Below, one piece after another: positions 1 to 6,502 of a stretch of DNA of 6,671 nucleotides. The notes below the pieces were generated by a model that saw only the letters and a program-made list of their open reading frames with translations, was not told the DNA's origin and made no database searches. This DNA is from an uncultured Anaerostipes sp. (GTDB taxonomy: Bacteria > Bacillota > Clostridia > Lachnospirales > Lachnospiraceae): assembly GCA_900756035.1 (NCBI GenBank), contig CAAEIR010000302.1:1-6671 (forward strand), read 5' to 3'. The position numbers were made by a program, and so were the translations under genes. Position 1 is the stretch's first letter, and every line of letters starts with the position of its first letter.

Positions 1-61
1 GGAGTAACGATTCGGGGTATCGAGGATAAATAGAATCGAGCGAGCACTGTTTAATAATCAA

Positions 62-134
62 ATTGGCTATAGAGGTTATACGGCAGAGCTTTCCTTATGG
101 AAAAGAAACTCTGCCGTATTCCTGTGGAGCCAAT
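62..134. repeat. Large imperfect hairpin (nested inverted repeats) upstream of the toxin gene
   Basis: The core is a perfect 11-bp inverted repeat: ATACGGCAGAG at 78-88 pairs with CTCTGCCGTAT at 109-119. Inside it, CTTTCC (89-94) can pair with GGAAAAG (99-105) with one bulged A, closing on a TTAT loop. An outer arm, ATTGGC (62-67) with GCCAAT (129-134), extends the fold, separated by internal loops. No good T-run follows the core stem (the sequence after it reads TCCTGTGG), so it is a poor match to an intrinsic terminator. It could be a structured RNA leader, a protein-binding site or a recombination/attachment structure. The inverted repeats are directly visible; the function is unknown. Confidence 0.7.
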
Positions 135-144
135 ATAGCGCTAT
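135..144. repeat. 10-bp perfect palindrome ATAGCGCTAT, possible operator
   Basis: ATAGCGCTAT is a perfect palindrome directly after the large hairpin and about 40 bp upstream of the toxin start. Toxin-antitoxin operons are often autoregulated through palindromic operators in this position, so an operator role is plausible. Ten-bp palindromes also arise by chance, and no clear promoter elements flank it. Confidence 0.3.
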
Positions 145-173
145 GGATGCTTTACAAATAAAAATAATAGATT

Positions 174-183
174 GGAGAGAGGA
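174..183 (+). promoter_or_regulatory. Ribosome binding site that sets the toxin start
   Basis: The purine-rich GGAGAGAGGA lies 3-12 bases before ATG 187. The possible in-frame TTG at 172 overlaps this site and has only A/T-rich sequence upstream. The ATG at 187 is therefore the better start, shortening the open frame by five codons. Confidence 0.75.
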
Positions 184-186
184 CAA

Positions 187-567
187 ATGACAATCCGCAG
201 AGGAGATATTTTATGGGCAGATCTCGGTATGTTTCCTACAACATCTGTTCAGGGTGGAGTAAGACCGGTGATCGTAGTGAGTAATAATAAAGCCAATACA
301 TACAGTTCAGTCATAACGGTAGTTCCGCTGACATCAAGGATTTATAAGAAACGGTATTTGCCAACACATGTATTTATCAGCAAATATGATATGACGGGAA
401 TCCGAAAAGGAAGCCTGGCACTGGCTGAACAGGTTATGAGCATTTCTACGAAATGTATTATTGAGAAATGCGGAAGAGTGAACAAGTGGAGCCTGGATCG
501 GGTACTGAAAGCAGTACGGATTCAGATGGGAATGGAAGGAGAAGGGCATGACTGCGGAAGAATATAG
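187..567 (+). CDS. PemK/MazF-family endoribonuclease toxin
   Basis: This 126-residue protein is a type II toxin of the PemK/MazF family, which cleaves mRNA at short specific sequences and so stops translation. The N-terminal RRGDILWADLG matches the first conserved block, and QGGVRPVIVVSNN (22-34) matches the second. R26 and T49 (in VVPLTS) align with the catalytic Arg and Thr known from Bacillus MazF. KRYLPTHVFI and the SLALAEQV segment fit the rest of the fold. The length is close to the usual 110-120, with a short extra C-terminal tail (EGEGHDCGRI) encoded in the overlap with the next gene. No MazE-like antitoxin gene precedes it, which is unusual because the antitoxin normally comes first. 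The next gene overlaps by 20 nt, so the two are co-translated. Its cleavage specificity cannot be read from the sequence. The family call is firm; whether it is an active toxin is inferred. Confidence 0.92.
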   Translation: MTIRRGDILWADLGMFPTTSVQGGVRPVIVVSNNKANTYSSVITVVPLTSRIYKKRYLPTHVFISKYDMTGIRKGSLALAEQVMSISTKCIIEKCGRVNKWSLDRVLKAVRIQMGMEGEGHDCGRI

Positions 568-796
568 AAAGTATCTGGAAACGGATTTTGATGATGTGGA
601 TCTGAAGGAATTGAAGGATATCCGAAAAATAAGGATTGACCGGAATCAGACGAAGGAAAAAAGAATAGCTCAATATCTCAGACAGGTGGGAAATCCCTAT
701 CTTGTCTGTATAGGAAATGTAAAAGTGAAAATAAGGTTTGCAAACAATGGAGTATCTTTTGAAGATGCATTTGAGGAACTTTTGCTTTCTGTATAA
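548..796 (+). CDS. Small DUF6870-like protein of unknown function
   Basis: This 82-residue acidic/basic protein has a predicted helical N-terminus (MTAEEYRKYLETDFDDVDL). The central block, LKDIRKIRIDRNQTKEKRI, is followed by YLRQVGNPYLVCIGNVKVKI. A short C-terminal acidic helix (FEDAFEELLLSV) ends it. The pattern 'D-I-R-x-[VI]-x-[IV]-D ... K-E-x-R-I ... Q-[VI]-x-N-P-Y' resembles a family I know as DUF6870, common beside recombinases in Clostridia; no function is known to me. It starts at ATG 548 inside the toxin gene (20-nt overlap), with AAGGAG at 536-541 and 6-nt spacing. Translational coupling to the toxin is therefore likely. Its position raises the possibility that it is the toxin's partner, but it lacks a visible AbrB/MazE or ribbon-helix-helix DNA-binding motif. 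There are no membrane segments or signal peptide. The gene call is firm, the family moderate, and any antitoxin role speculative. Confidence 0.75.
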   Translation: MTAEEYRKYLETDFDDVDLKELKDIRKIRIDRNQTKEKRIAQYLRQVGNPYLVCIGNVKVKIRFANNGVSFEDAFEELLLSV

Positions 797-891
797 AAAG
801 TGATGGTAAAATCTGAAGAGTTATGTTAATATGGAGACGAGGAACTCAGGACTCCTCATTCATATCAGGACAAAATCGACTCACCCTCTGG

Positions 892-921
892 GTTTTACCA
901 ATGTTGATGGAAAGGTAAAAC
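892..921 (+). repeat. Inverted repeat abutting the ribosome binding site of recombinase 1
   Basis: GTTTTACC (892-899) and GGTAAAAC (914-921) form a perfect 8-bp stem with a 14-nt loop. The stem ends one base before the AAGGAGG Shine-Dalgarno sequence at 923-929. A smaller ACCC/GGGT stem (883-886 with 890-893) overlaps its left arm and could compete with it. A further GAGGA/TCCTC stem lies at 839-843 and 853-857. A translational control role for the recombinase operon is possible but unproven. Confidence 0.4.
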
Positions 922-922
922 T

Positions 923-929
923 AAGGAGG
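923..929 (+). promoter_or_regulatory. Ribosome binding site that sets the start of recombinase 1
   Basis: AAGGAGG is a near-perfect anti-16S match. It is six bases from ATG 936 and immediately adjacent to an in-frame ATG at 930, which is too close to be used. The open frame extends in phase back to ATG 831, but that codon has no Shine-Dalgarno sequence, and its extra 35 residues do not resemble a resolvase N-terminus. Confidence 0.8.
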
Positions 930-935
930 ATGAAG

Positions 936-2633
936 ATGAATCAAATTAACAATTCAAAGAAAATCTATCATGCAGCCATTTATGTTCGTTTATCGAAAGA
1001 AGATGGCGATGTTGCTACTGCTGGAAAGCGTGAAAGCAACAGTATCTCAAATCAGAAAGATCTGATAAAAAATTTCCTAAAAGATAAAAAGGATATAGTT
1101 GTTGTATCAGAACGGGTGGATGACGGTTACAGCGGTTCTAATTTTGAACGTCCTGCATTTCAGATGATGCTGGAAGATATCAAAAAAGGAATTGTGGATT
1201 GTGTCGTTGTAAAAGACCTTTCCCGTTTTGGACGTGAGTATATTGATGCCGGAAAATATATCGAAAGATTATTTCCGGCACTTGGCGTGCGGTTTATAGC
1301 GGTCAATGATCATTATGACAGCCTGGAAGGGAAAAGTCAGGCAGACGAAATCGTAATTCCCTTCAAGAATCTCATTAACGATGCATATTGCCGTGACATT
1401 TCTATCAAAATAAGAAGCCACCTGGAAGTAAAGAGAAAAAATGGGGAATATATTGGAGCGTTTACACCGTATGGATACCAGAAAGATTCAGATAATAAAA
1501 ACAAACTGGTGATAGATGTATATGCGGCAGGTATCGTCAAAGAAATTTACCGCATGAAATTATCAGGTATGAGCCAGACAGCAATTGCCAATGCATTGAA
1601 CAAACAGGGTGTTCTTTCACCAATGGAATACAAGCACAGTCTTGGAATAAGGATTCAGGATAATTTTAAAACACACGAACAGGCAGAATGGAGCGCCATG
1701 TCGGTAAAAAGAATCCTTGAAAATGAAGTATACACTGGAACTCTGGTGCAGGGAAAAAGAACAACACCAAACCATAAAGTGAAAAAATTGTTGAAAAAGC
1801 CGGAGACTGATTGGGTTAGAATTGAAAAAAATCATGAGGCTATCGTATCAGAACGAGAATTTGCACTGGTGCAGAGATTATTAGGGATAGATACAAGGAC
1901 TTCTCCGAACGAGGAAAAGGTATATCCATTATCTGGACTTGTGGTTTGTGGAGACTGTGGGGCAATGATGATCAAACGGGATGTTCCGGCAGGAGGAAAG
2001 GTATACGCTTACTATATCTGTTCCAGACATGCGGCTACGAAAGCGTGTGCAGCACACAGAATACCAATGGGTAAACTAGAAGAAACAGTATTGGAACTGG
2101 TAAAAATCCATATTGAAAATATCCTTGATATGAAAAAAATCATGGATTTTATCCATGAAGTACCATTTCAAGAATTGGATATAAAAGAACTGGAAATTAG
2201 AAAAGAAGCAAAAGAAAAAGAAGCCGAGCGATGCCGGGAATTAAGAGATTATCTATATGAAGATTTCCGTGAAGGAATCATTTCAAAAGAAGATTATAAA
2301 GAGCTTCATGACGGGTACACAGAAAAACGGAAAAAAGCCGAGGAAGCAGTCCGAAGCATTGATCAACAGATCAGTGAAGTCCTGGAATCAAAAAGTGATA
2401 AATATCATTGGCTGGATTATTTTGCCGAGCATCAGAATATACAAGAACTTACAAGAACTGTTGCTGTTGAACTGATTGACCAGATATTAGTATATGACAA
2501 AAAACATATTGAAGTCAGATTTAATTTTGATGATTGTTATCAATCTCTGCTACGGCAGATACAGTCGGTGGGATGCGATGTCAGCACAGGTATGGACGGA
2601 AGAATAGAAATTCAAAAGAGGGAGGTCGTATAA
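936..2633 (+). CDS. Large serine recombinase 1 of a tandem triplet
   Basis: This 565-residue site-specific recombinase belongs to the large serine (TnpX/TndX-like) group, which cuts and rejoins DNA at attachment sites through a phosphoserine link. The resolvase catalytic domain spans about 11-165: IYVRLSKED gives nucleophile Ser20 and Arg18, followed by DDGYSGSNFERPAF (62-75) and KDLSRFGREY (93-102). A Recombinase domain follows at about 169-278 (GEYIGAFTPYGYQKD onward). The zinc ribbon has C338, C341, C362 and C371. A charged coiled coil lies at about 414-485, interrupted by the FREGIISKEDY turn. The C-terminal segment KKHIEVRFNFDDCY resembles DUF4368, common in this group. The length is normal and all key residues are present, so it should be active. 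ATG 936 is chosen because of the AAGGAGG site. It is the first gene of the operon; its stop codon abuts the start of recombinase 2. Its individual role among the three cannot be told from sequence. Confidence 0.96.
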   Translation: MNQINNSKKIYHAAIYVRLSKEDGDVATAGKRESNSISNQKDLIKNFLKDKKDIVVVSERVDDGYSGSNFERPAFQMMLEDIKKGIVDCVVVKDLSRFGREYIDAGKYIERLFPALGVRFIAVNDHYDSLEGKSQADEIVIPFKNLINDAYCRDISIKIRSHLEVKRKNGEYIGAFTPYGYQKDSDNKNKLVIDVYAAGIVKEIYRMKLSGMSQTAIANALNKQGVLSPMEYKHSLGIRIQDNFKTHEQAEWSAMSVKRILENEVYTGTLVQGKRTTPNHKVKKLLKKPETDWVRIEKNHEAIVSEREFALVQRLLGIDTRTSPNEEKVYPLSGLVVCGDCGAMMIKRDVPAGGKVYAYYICSRHAATKACAAHRIPMGKLEETVLELVKIHIENILDMKKIMDFIHEVPFQELDIKELEIRKEAKEKEAERCRELRDYLYEDFREGIISKEDYKELHDGYTEKRKKAEEAVRSIDQQISEVLESKSDKYHWLDYFAEHQNIQELTRTVAVELIDQILVYDKKHIEVRFNFDDCYQSLLRQIQSVGCDVSTGMDGRIEIQKREVV

Positions 2634-4334
2634 ATGGCTCGAAAATCAAGAAAAGTAGATTATGTGAATGTTGGAAATAAAGAAAATTTGGTTACAGAAG
2701 CTGAAAACCAGTGTGAAAAAGTTTCACATGCAGCCCTTTATGCAAGGCTTTCCTATGAGAGTGAAAAGAACAGAGAAAGAAATACGATAGAAACGCAGAT
2801 GGTTCTGCTTCATAATTTCGTAAAAGAACAGAAAGATATCGTGGTTGCAAAGGAATATTATGATATATCTAAAACCGGAACTAATTTTGAGAGAGATGGT
2901 TTTAATGAGATGATGCAGGACATCAAAGAGGGAAATATTGACTGTGTTATTGTTAAAGATCTTTCTAGACTTGGAAGAAATTATGTAGAGGCAGGAAGCT
3001 ATATTGAAAGAGTGTTCCCATTCTTTAATGTGCGTTTTATTTCGGTGAATGATCATTATGATTCGTTCAGAGATGACATAAGCCTGCTGATCAGCATGTC
3101 AAACGTGTATAATGAGTTTTATTCCAGAGATTTGGCAAAGAAAATAAGAAGTTCATACCGGACGAGCTGGGCAAATGGCGAATTTCCTTCCGGTCAGATG
3201 GCTTATGGTTATGAAAAAGACAAGGATAATCCTCATCAGCTGATTCCAGATCCGGTAGCGGCACCAGTGGTGAAAAAGATATTTCAGTATTTTATTGATG
3301 GAATGACTTATGCAGAGATTGCCCGGAAATTAAATGCGGATGGGTATCTCTGCCCGAAAGCCTACAAGCTGGATAAAGCAGGAAAAGCAAATGAAAAGTC
3401 AGCGACATGGACATGGAGTGGAGGAACAGTCCACAAAATCCTTGAGAATCAATATTATGCCGGTGATAGTGTGCATAATCAGTTTACCAATGATTCCTGG
3501 GCAGCACAGAGACAGAAAATGAATCAGAAAGAAGAATGGATCATTATCAAAAATACCCATGAGGCACTTGTGAGCAGAAAGGATTTTGATGAGGTACAGG
3601 AAAAGATTGGTCATATCGTAAAGCGGGTTAATGAAGCTCGTAAATCAAATGGCAATAATGTAAGAGACTTCAACTTTTTCAAGCAGAAAATTGTATGTGC
3701 AGACTGTGGAAAAACCATGTATTTATATGGGAAAACAAAAGGCAATCATCGTAGGTTTTACTGTGGAAATAATAAGCTCCACGGGAAGTGTACGCCACAT
3801 TCTATCACTGATTTGGAAGTGAATGATTATGTACTGCGTGTGATACGTGCACATATCAATGTATATGTTGAAAATGTAGATTTGATTCGGCGGTTGAATC
3901 AAAGACAGGAAAGCATTAAAAAATATGATGTGTTTAATAGGGAAATCAAGAAATGCCGGAAAGAACTGGAAAAAGTGGCAGTACACCGGGAAAGATTGTT
4001 TGAGGATTATGTGTGCCGTATTATTGATGCAGAGCAGTATGAAACATTTTCAAAGCAGGATGCGGAAACAGAAAAAGAGATCCAGAATAACATGGAAATT
4101 TTATTAAAGCATCAGGTTGGATATGAAAAAAATTTTCACACAGAGGAAGAATGGGAAACATTGATCAATAAATACCGCAATACGAGAACGCTGACAAAGG
4201 AAATGGTCAATGCTTTTGTAGAAAAAATCGAAATACATGAAAGCGGTTCTATTACGGTACGTTTGGTGTATGATGATATGTTGGAAGAATTAAGAAAATA
4301 TGCAAAAGAACGGGAGGCTGAGTTATGCCAGTAA
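2634..4334 (+). CDS. Large serine recombinase 2 of a tandem triplet
   Basis: This 566-residue large serine recombinase is homologous to, but clearly diverged from, its neighbours. It carries about 25 extra, charged N-terminal residues before the resolvase domain, which begins near residue 31. ALYARLSYES supplies Ser40 and Arg38, and KDLSRLGRNY follows in the usual place. The block that reads DDGYSG in the other two is YDISKTGTNFERDGF here. The Recombinase domain is at about 181-285 (AYGYEKD, then the ATWTWSGGTVHKIL segment). The zinc ribbon has C355, C358, C377 and C386. The coiled coil spans about 417-493, and the end (HESGSITVRLVYDDM) is DUF4368-like. ATG 2634 directly follows the TAA of recombinase 1, with GGAGGT at 2621-2626, so the two are translationally coupled. 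It ends by overlapping recombinase 3 by 10 nt. All catalytic features are intact; a specialised role is inferred from its divergence only. Confidence 0.96.
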   Translation: MARKSRKVDYVNVGNKENLVTEAENQCEKVSHAALYARLSYESEKNRERNTIETQMVLLHNFVKEQKDIVVAKEYYDISKTGTNFERDGFNEMMQDIKEGNIDCVIVKDLSRLGRNYVEAGSYIERVFPFFNVRFISVNDHYDSFRDDISLLISMSNVYNEFYSRDLAKKIRSSYRTSWANGEFPSGQMAYGYEKDKDNPHQLIPDPVAAPVVKKIFQYFIDGMTYAEIARKLNADGYLCPKAYKLDKAGKANEKSATWTWSGGTVHKILENQYYAGDSVHNQFTNDSWAAQRQKMNQKEEWIIIKNTHEALVSRKDFDEVQEKIGHIVKRVNEARKSNGNNVRDFNFFKQKIVCADCGKTMYLYGKTKGNHRRFYCGNNKLHGKCTPHSITDLEVNDYVLRVIRAHINVYVENVDLIRRLNQRQESIKKYDVFNREIKKCRKELEKVAVHRERLFEDYVCRIIDAEQYETFSKQDAETEKEIQNNMEILLKHQVGYEKNFHTEEEWETLINKYRNTRTLTKEMVNAFVEKIEIHESGSITVRLVYDDMLEELRKYAKEREAELCQ

Positions 4335-5899
4335 CAGAATGTATCGCTGTTTATATCAGACTTTCGTGGGAGGATAATGATGTAGATGGCAGTATAAAAG
4401 CCGAAAGTAACAGTGTCAGTGCACAGAGAATGCTGATAAACGAATTTATCAAAAAACAGGACGAATTTACTAACTGTCCAGTAGTTGAATATGTAGACGA
4501 TGGGTACAGTGGTACAAACTTTAACCGTCCTGGCTTTCAGAGGATGATGGAAGATGCAAAAGCAGGACGTATAAAAAGTATTGTTATAAAGGACTTTTCA
4601 AGATTTGGAAGAGATTATCTGGAAGTGGGGAATTATCTGGAAAAAATCCTGCCGGTTCTTGGTATTCGAATTATCTCAATTAACGATGGTTTTGACAGTA
4701 TCAATTCCTCTGGGTTTACTGGAGGAATGAGTGTAGCGTTAAAAAATATGCTGAACGCAATGTACAGCAGAGATTTGTCCAGAAAAGTTCGTTCTGCTAT
4801 GAAAACACATGCTAAAAACGGTGAATATATGCCGGCTTTTCCAAAATATGGATATATTAAAGATCCAGAAGATAAGCATCATCTGGTTATAGACCCAGAA
4901 GCGGCTGAAACAGTGAAACTGATATTCACAATGGCGGCAGATGGGAAAACAAAAGGACAGATAGCAAAATATCTGAACGAAACCCATGTGCTTACATGCC
5001 GGGAGTATATGTGCAGAAAAGGTATAAAAATGCACAGAGAAAACGAAAAAGAAAAGAAACTCTGGTCAGTCACAACAATCTCAGATATGCTCAAAAATGA
5101 AGTGTATCTTGGAAAAATTATTTGGAATAAAAAGAGAGTGGCAAGAACAGGAAGCAATAAATTGGTTTCCAATGATAAAGAAGAGTGGATTGTTGTAGAA
5201 AATGCACATGAACCAATTATATCCGATGAATTATTCCAGAAAGCAAATGAAAAAGCATTTACTAACCAGAAAAGAGTTCTTACAAAAAGAGGAATAGCCT
5301 GCCCTATTTTCTTTTGTCCGACCTGTGGAAGAAGACTTGGTTTTACCAGCAGAGAGACTGGGTATCGCTGTATGCAGGCACATATCAGCGGTCTTAGTGG
5401 GTGTGCGGAAAGTAAAATGGACAGGAAAGAAGCAGAAGAAACAGTACTGGATGCAGCCAGAAATATGGCACAACTCATTTCGGAAAATCTTGAGAAAAAG
5501 AAAAGTGAATGGCATAAAACAATTTTGAAAGAAGAAAATATCGCAACACTGGAAAGTGAAAAAAAGCGACTCTCGTCAAGAAAAATGAAATTGTATTCTG
5601 ATTATCGTTCGGAAGTGTTGGACAAGGAAGGGTATATGGAAGAACTGGAAAAAACGACTTCCCGTATTTCAGAAATCACTTTGCAGATAGCAGAATTGGA
5701 GAATGAGATTGCAGTAGCGAAGAAAAAATGTGATGAAGCAACAGAAAAAGAAATGGAAGTAAATGAGATTGCAGCATTGCAGGATTTTGACAAAATACAG
5801 CTGTCAAAGATTATTGAGAAAGTCTTTATTTATGAACCAGGTCGTATGGAGATAAGCTGGAAGATGGATGACATTTTCTACAAAGAAGAAAAAGCATAA
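4325..5899 (+). CDS. Large serine recombinase 3 of a tandem triplet
   Basis: This 524-residue large serine recombinase is the shortest of the three and starts almost directly with the catalytic domain. AVYIRLSWED gives Ser14 and Arg12. DDGYSGTNFNRPGF and KDFSRFGRDY follow, with YSRDLSRKVRSA at the end of the catalytic domain near residue 158. The Recombinase domain spans about 165-275 (FPKYGYIKDPEDKHH onward). Its zinc ribbon is more compact (C331, C334, C349, C360). A long coiled coil runs from about 385 to 480, rich in E/K/L heptads. The C-terminus YEPGRMEISWKMDDIF matches the pattern at the ends of the other two. The start at ATG 4325 has GGGAGG at 4312-4317 and overlaps the end of recombinase 2 by 10 nt, indicating coupled translation. 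A strong terminator follows 15 nt after the stop. It appears intact and active; which recombination step it performs is unknown. Confidence 0.96.
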   Translation: MPVTECIAVYIRLSWEDNDVDGSIKAESNSVSAQRMLINEFIKKQDEFTNCPVVEYVDDGYSGTNFNRPGFQRMMEDAKAGRIKSIVIKDFSRFGRDYLEVGNYLEKILPVLGIRIISINDGFDSINSSGFTGGMSVALKNMLNAMYSRDLSRKVRSAMKTHAKNGEYMPAFPKYGYIKDPEDKHHLVIDPEAAETVKLIFTMAADGKTKGQIAKYLNETHVLTCREYMCRKGIKMHRENEKEKKLWSVTTISDMLKNEVYLGKIIWNKKRVARTGSNKLVSNDKEEWIVVENAHEPIISDELFQKANEKAFTNQKRVLTKRGIACPIFFCPTCGRRLGFTSRETGYRCMQAHISGLSGCAESKMDRKEAEETVLDAARNMAQLISENLEKKKSEWHKTILKEENIATLESEKKRLSSRKMKLYSDYRSEVLDKEGYMEELEKTTSRISEITLQIAELENEIAVAKKKCDEATEKEMEVNEIAALQDFDKIQLSKIIEKVFIYEPGRMEISWKMDDIFYKEEKA

Positions 5900-5913
5900 A
5901 CGGAATAAGATTG

Positions 5914-5977
5914 TTCGCAGGAGCATCACTGGATGAAAACAGTGGTGCTTTTTGCGAATTAAAAGCAAATTTTTTTT
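5914..5977 (+). terminator. Intrinsic terminator closing the recombinase operon
   Basis: A 10-bp stem, AGCATCACTG (5922-5931) with CAGTGGTGCT (5940-5949), contains one G-U pair and an 8-nt loop. It is followed at once by a T-run (5949-5953). An outer arm, TTCGCA (5914-5919) with TGCGAA (5953-5958), extends the hairpin, and a second run of eight Ts sits at 5970-5977. It lies 15 nt after the stop of recombinase 3, exactly where an operon terminator is expected. It also separates the recombinase module from the broken integrase downstream. Confidence 0.85.
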
Positions 5978-5986
5978 AGACTTATA

Positions 5987-6502
5987 TTGACAAAAGCAGA
6001 ACTTCTGGCTTTGACTCCGGCGGATTTTAATTTTAAAAAGAAAACGCTGCGAATCAATAAGTCCTATCAGCGGTTACAGGGAAAAGATGTAATCACGACA
6101 CCGAAAACGAAAAACAGTATCAGGACAGTTGTGATGCCACAGTTTCTATGTGATGAAATGCAGGATTGCCTGAAATTATATTACAGTTTGAAACCTGATG
6201 ACCGTATTTTTCCTGTGACAAAATATTACCTGAACCATGAGATGGAAAGGGGATGCAAAGCATGCGGTGTCAAGAAAATCCGTGTTCATGATCTTAGGCA
6301 CAGTCATGTATCTTTACTGATCAATATGGGATATACAGCTCTGGCAATTGGAAAAAGAGTTGGTCATTCAGCAGAAAAGATCACTTACCGTTATGCACAC
6401 CTGTTTCCATCGGTACAGTTGGATATGGCAGAGCAATTAGATGCGGAAAATATGAAGGAAGAACCGAATGAAATGGGAGGAGGACTTGCAAATGTCAGCT
6501 AA
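5987..6502 (+). pseudogene. 5'-truncated tyrosine (phage-type) integrase remnant
   Basis: About 171 residues remain of a tyrosine recombinase that is normally about 370-400 long. Counting from the TTG at 5987, the surviving catalytic residues are K40 (TTPKTKNSIRTVVMP), H101 and R104 (VHDLRHSH), H127 (RVGHS) and the nucleophile Y136 (YRYAHL). Homology begins at TKAELLALTPADF, where intact relatives read G-[LM]-R-x-G-E-L-L-A-L. The first catalytic Arg and everything before it, including the arm-binding and core-binding domains, are therefore missing. The only start is a TTG without a Shine-Dalgarno sequence, placed just after a terminator, so the piece is probably untranslated and in any case inactive. 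The missing half is not elsewhere in the window. The break falls within about 30 bp of the recombinase operon's terminator, which suggests that insertion or deletion involving that module cut the gene. The remnant's end overlaps the following gene by 11 nt, a junction inherited from the intact element. Confidence 0.85.

Noticed and set aside
1..33. Possible tail of an upstream gene (frame 1 reads GVTIRGIEDK then TAG)
   Set aside because: Ten codons are too few to recognise, other frames stop just as early, and it does not resemble the missing integrase half.
78..125. Intrinsic terminator at the strong 11-bp stem
   Set aside because: The stem is good, but the following TTCCTGTGG lacks a T-run, so it was recorded as an inverted repeat instead.
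782..830. Promoter for the recombinase operon (TTGCTT ... TAAAAT, or a TATGTT -10)
   Set aside because: The spacing is 19 bp for the first, and matches are weak for both; in AT-rich DNA this is expected by chance. Transcription from the toxin operon is equally possible.
831..935. Longer start for recombinase 1 at ATG 831
   Set aside because: It has no ribosome binding site, and the extra residues lack family resemblance; ATG 936 has an ideal AAGGAGG six bases upstream.
4879..5478. 199-residue open frame on the minus strand opposite recombinase 3
   Set aside because: It is a shadow of a clearly coding plus-strand gene, is rich in Ser/Phe/Leu as expected for the complement of Lys/Glu-rich codons, and has no family resemblance.
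5965..5970. CAAATT shared with position 60-65 as an attachment-site direct repeat
   Set aside because: Six AT-rich bases recur by chance; no longer repeat between the left region and the 5959-5990 junction was seen by eye.
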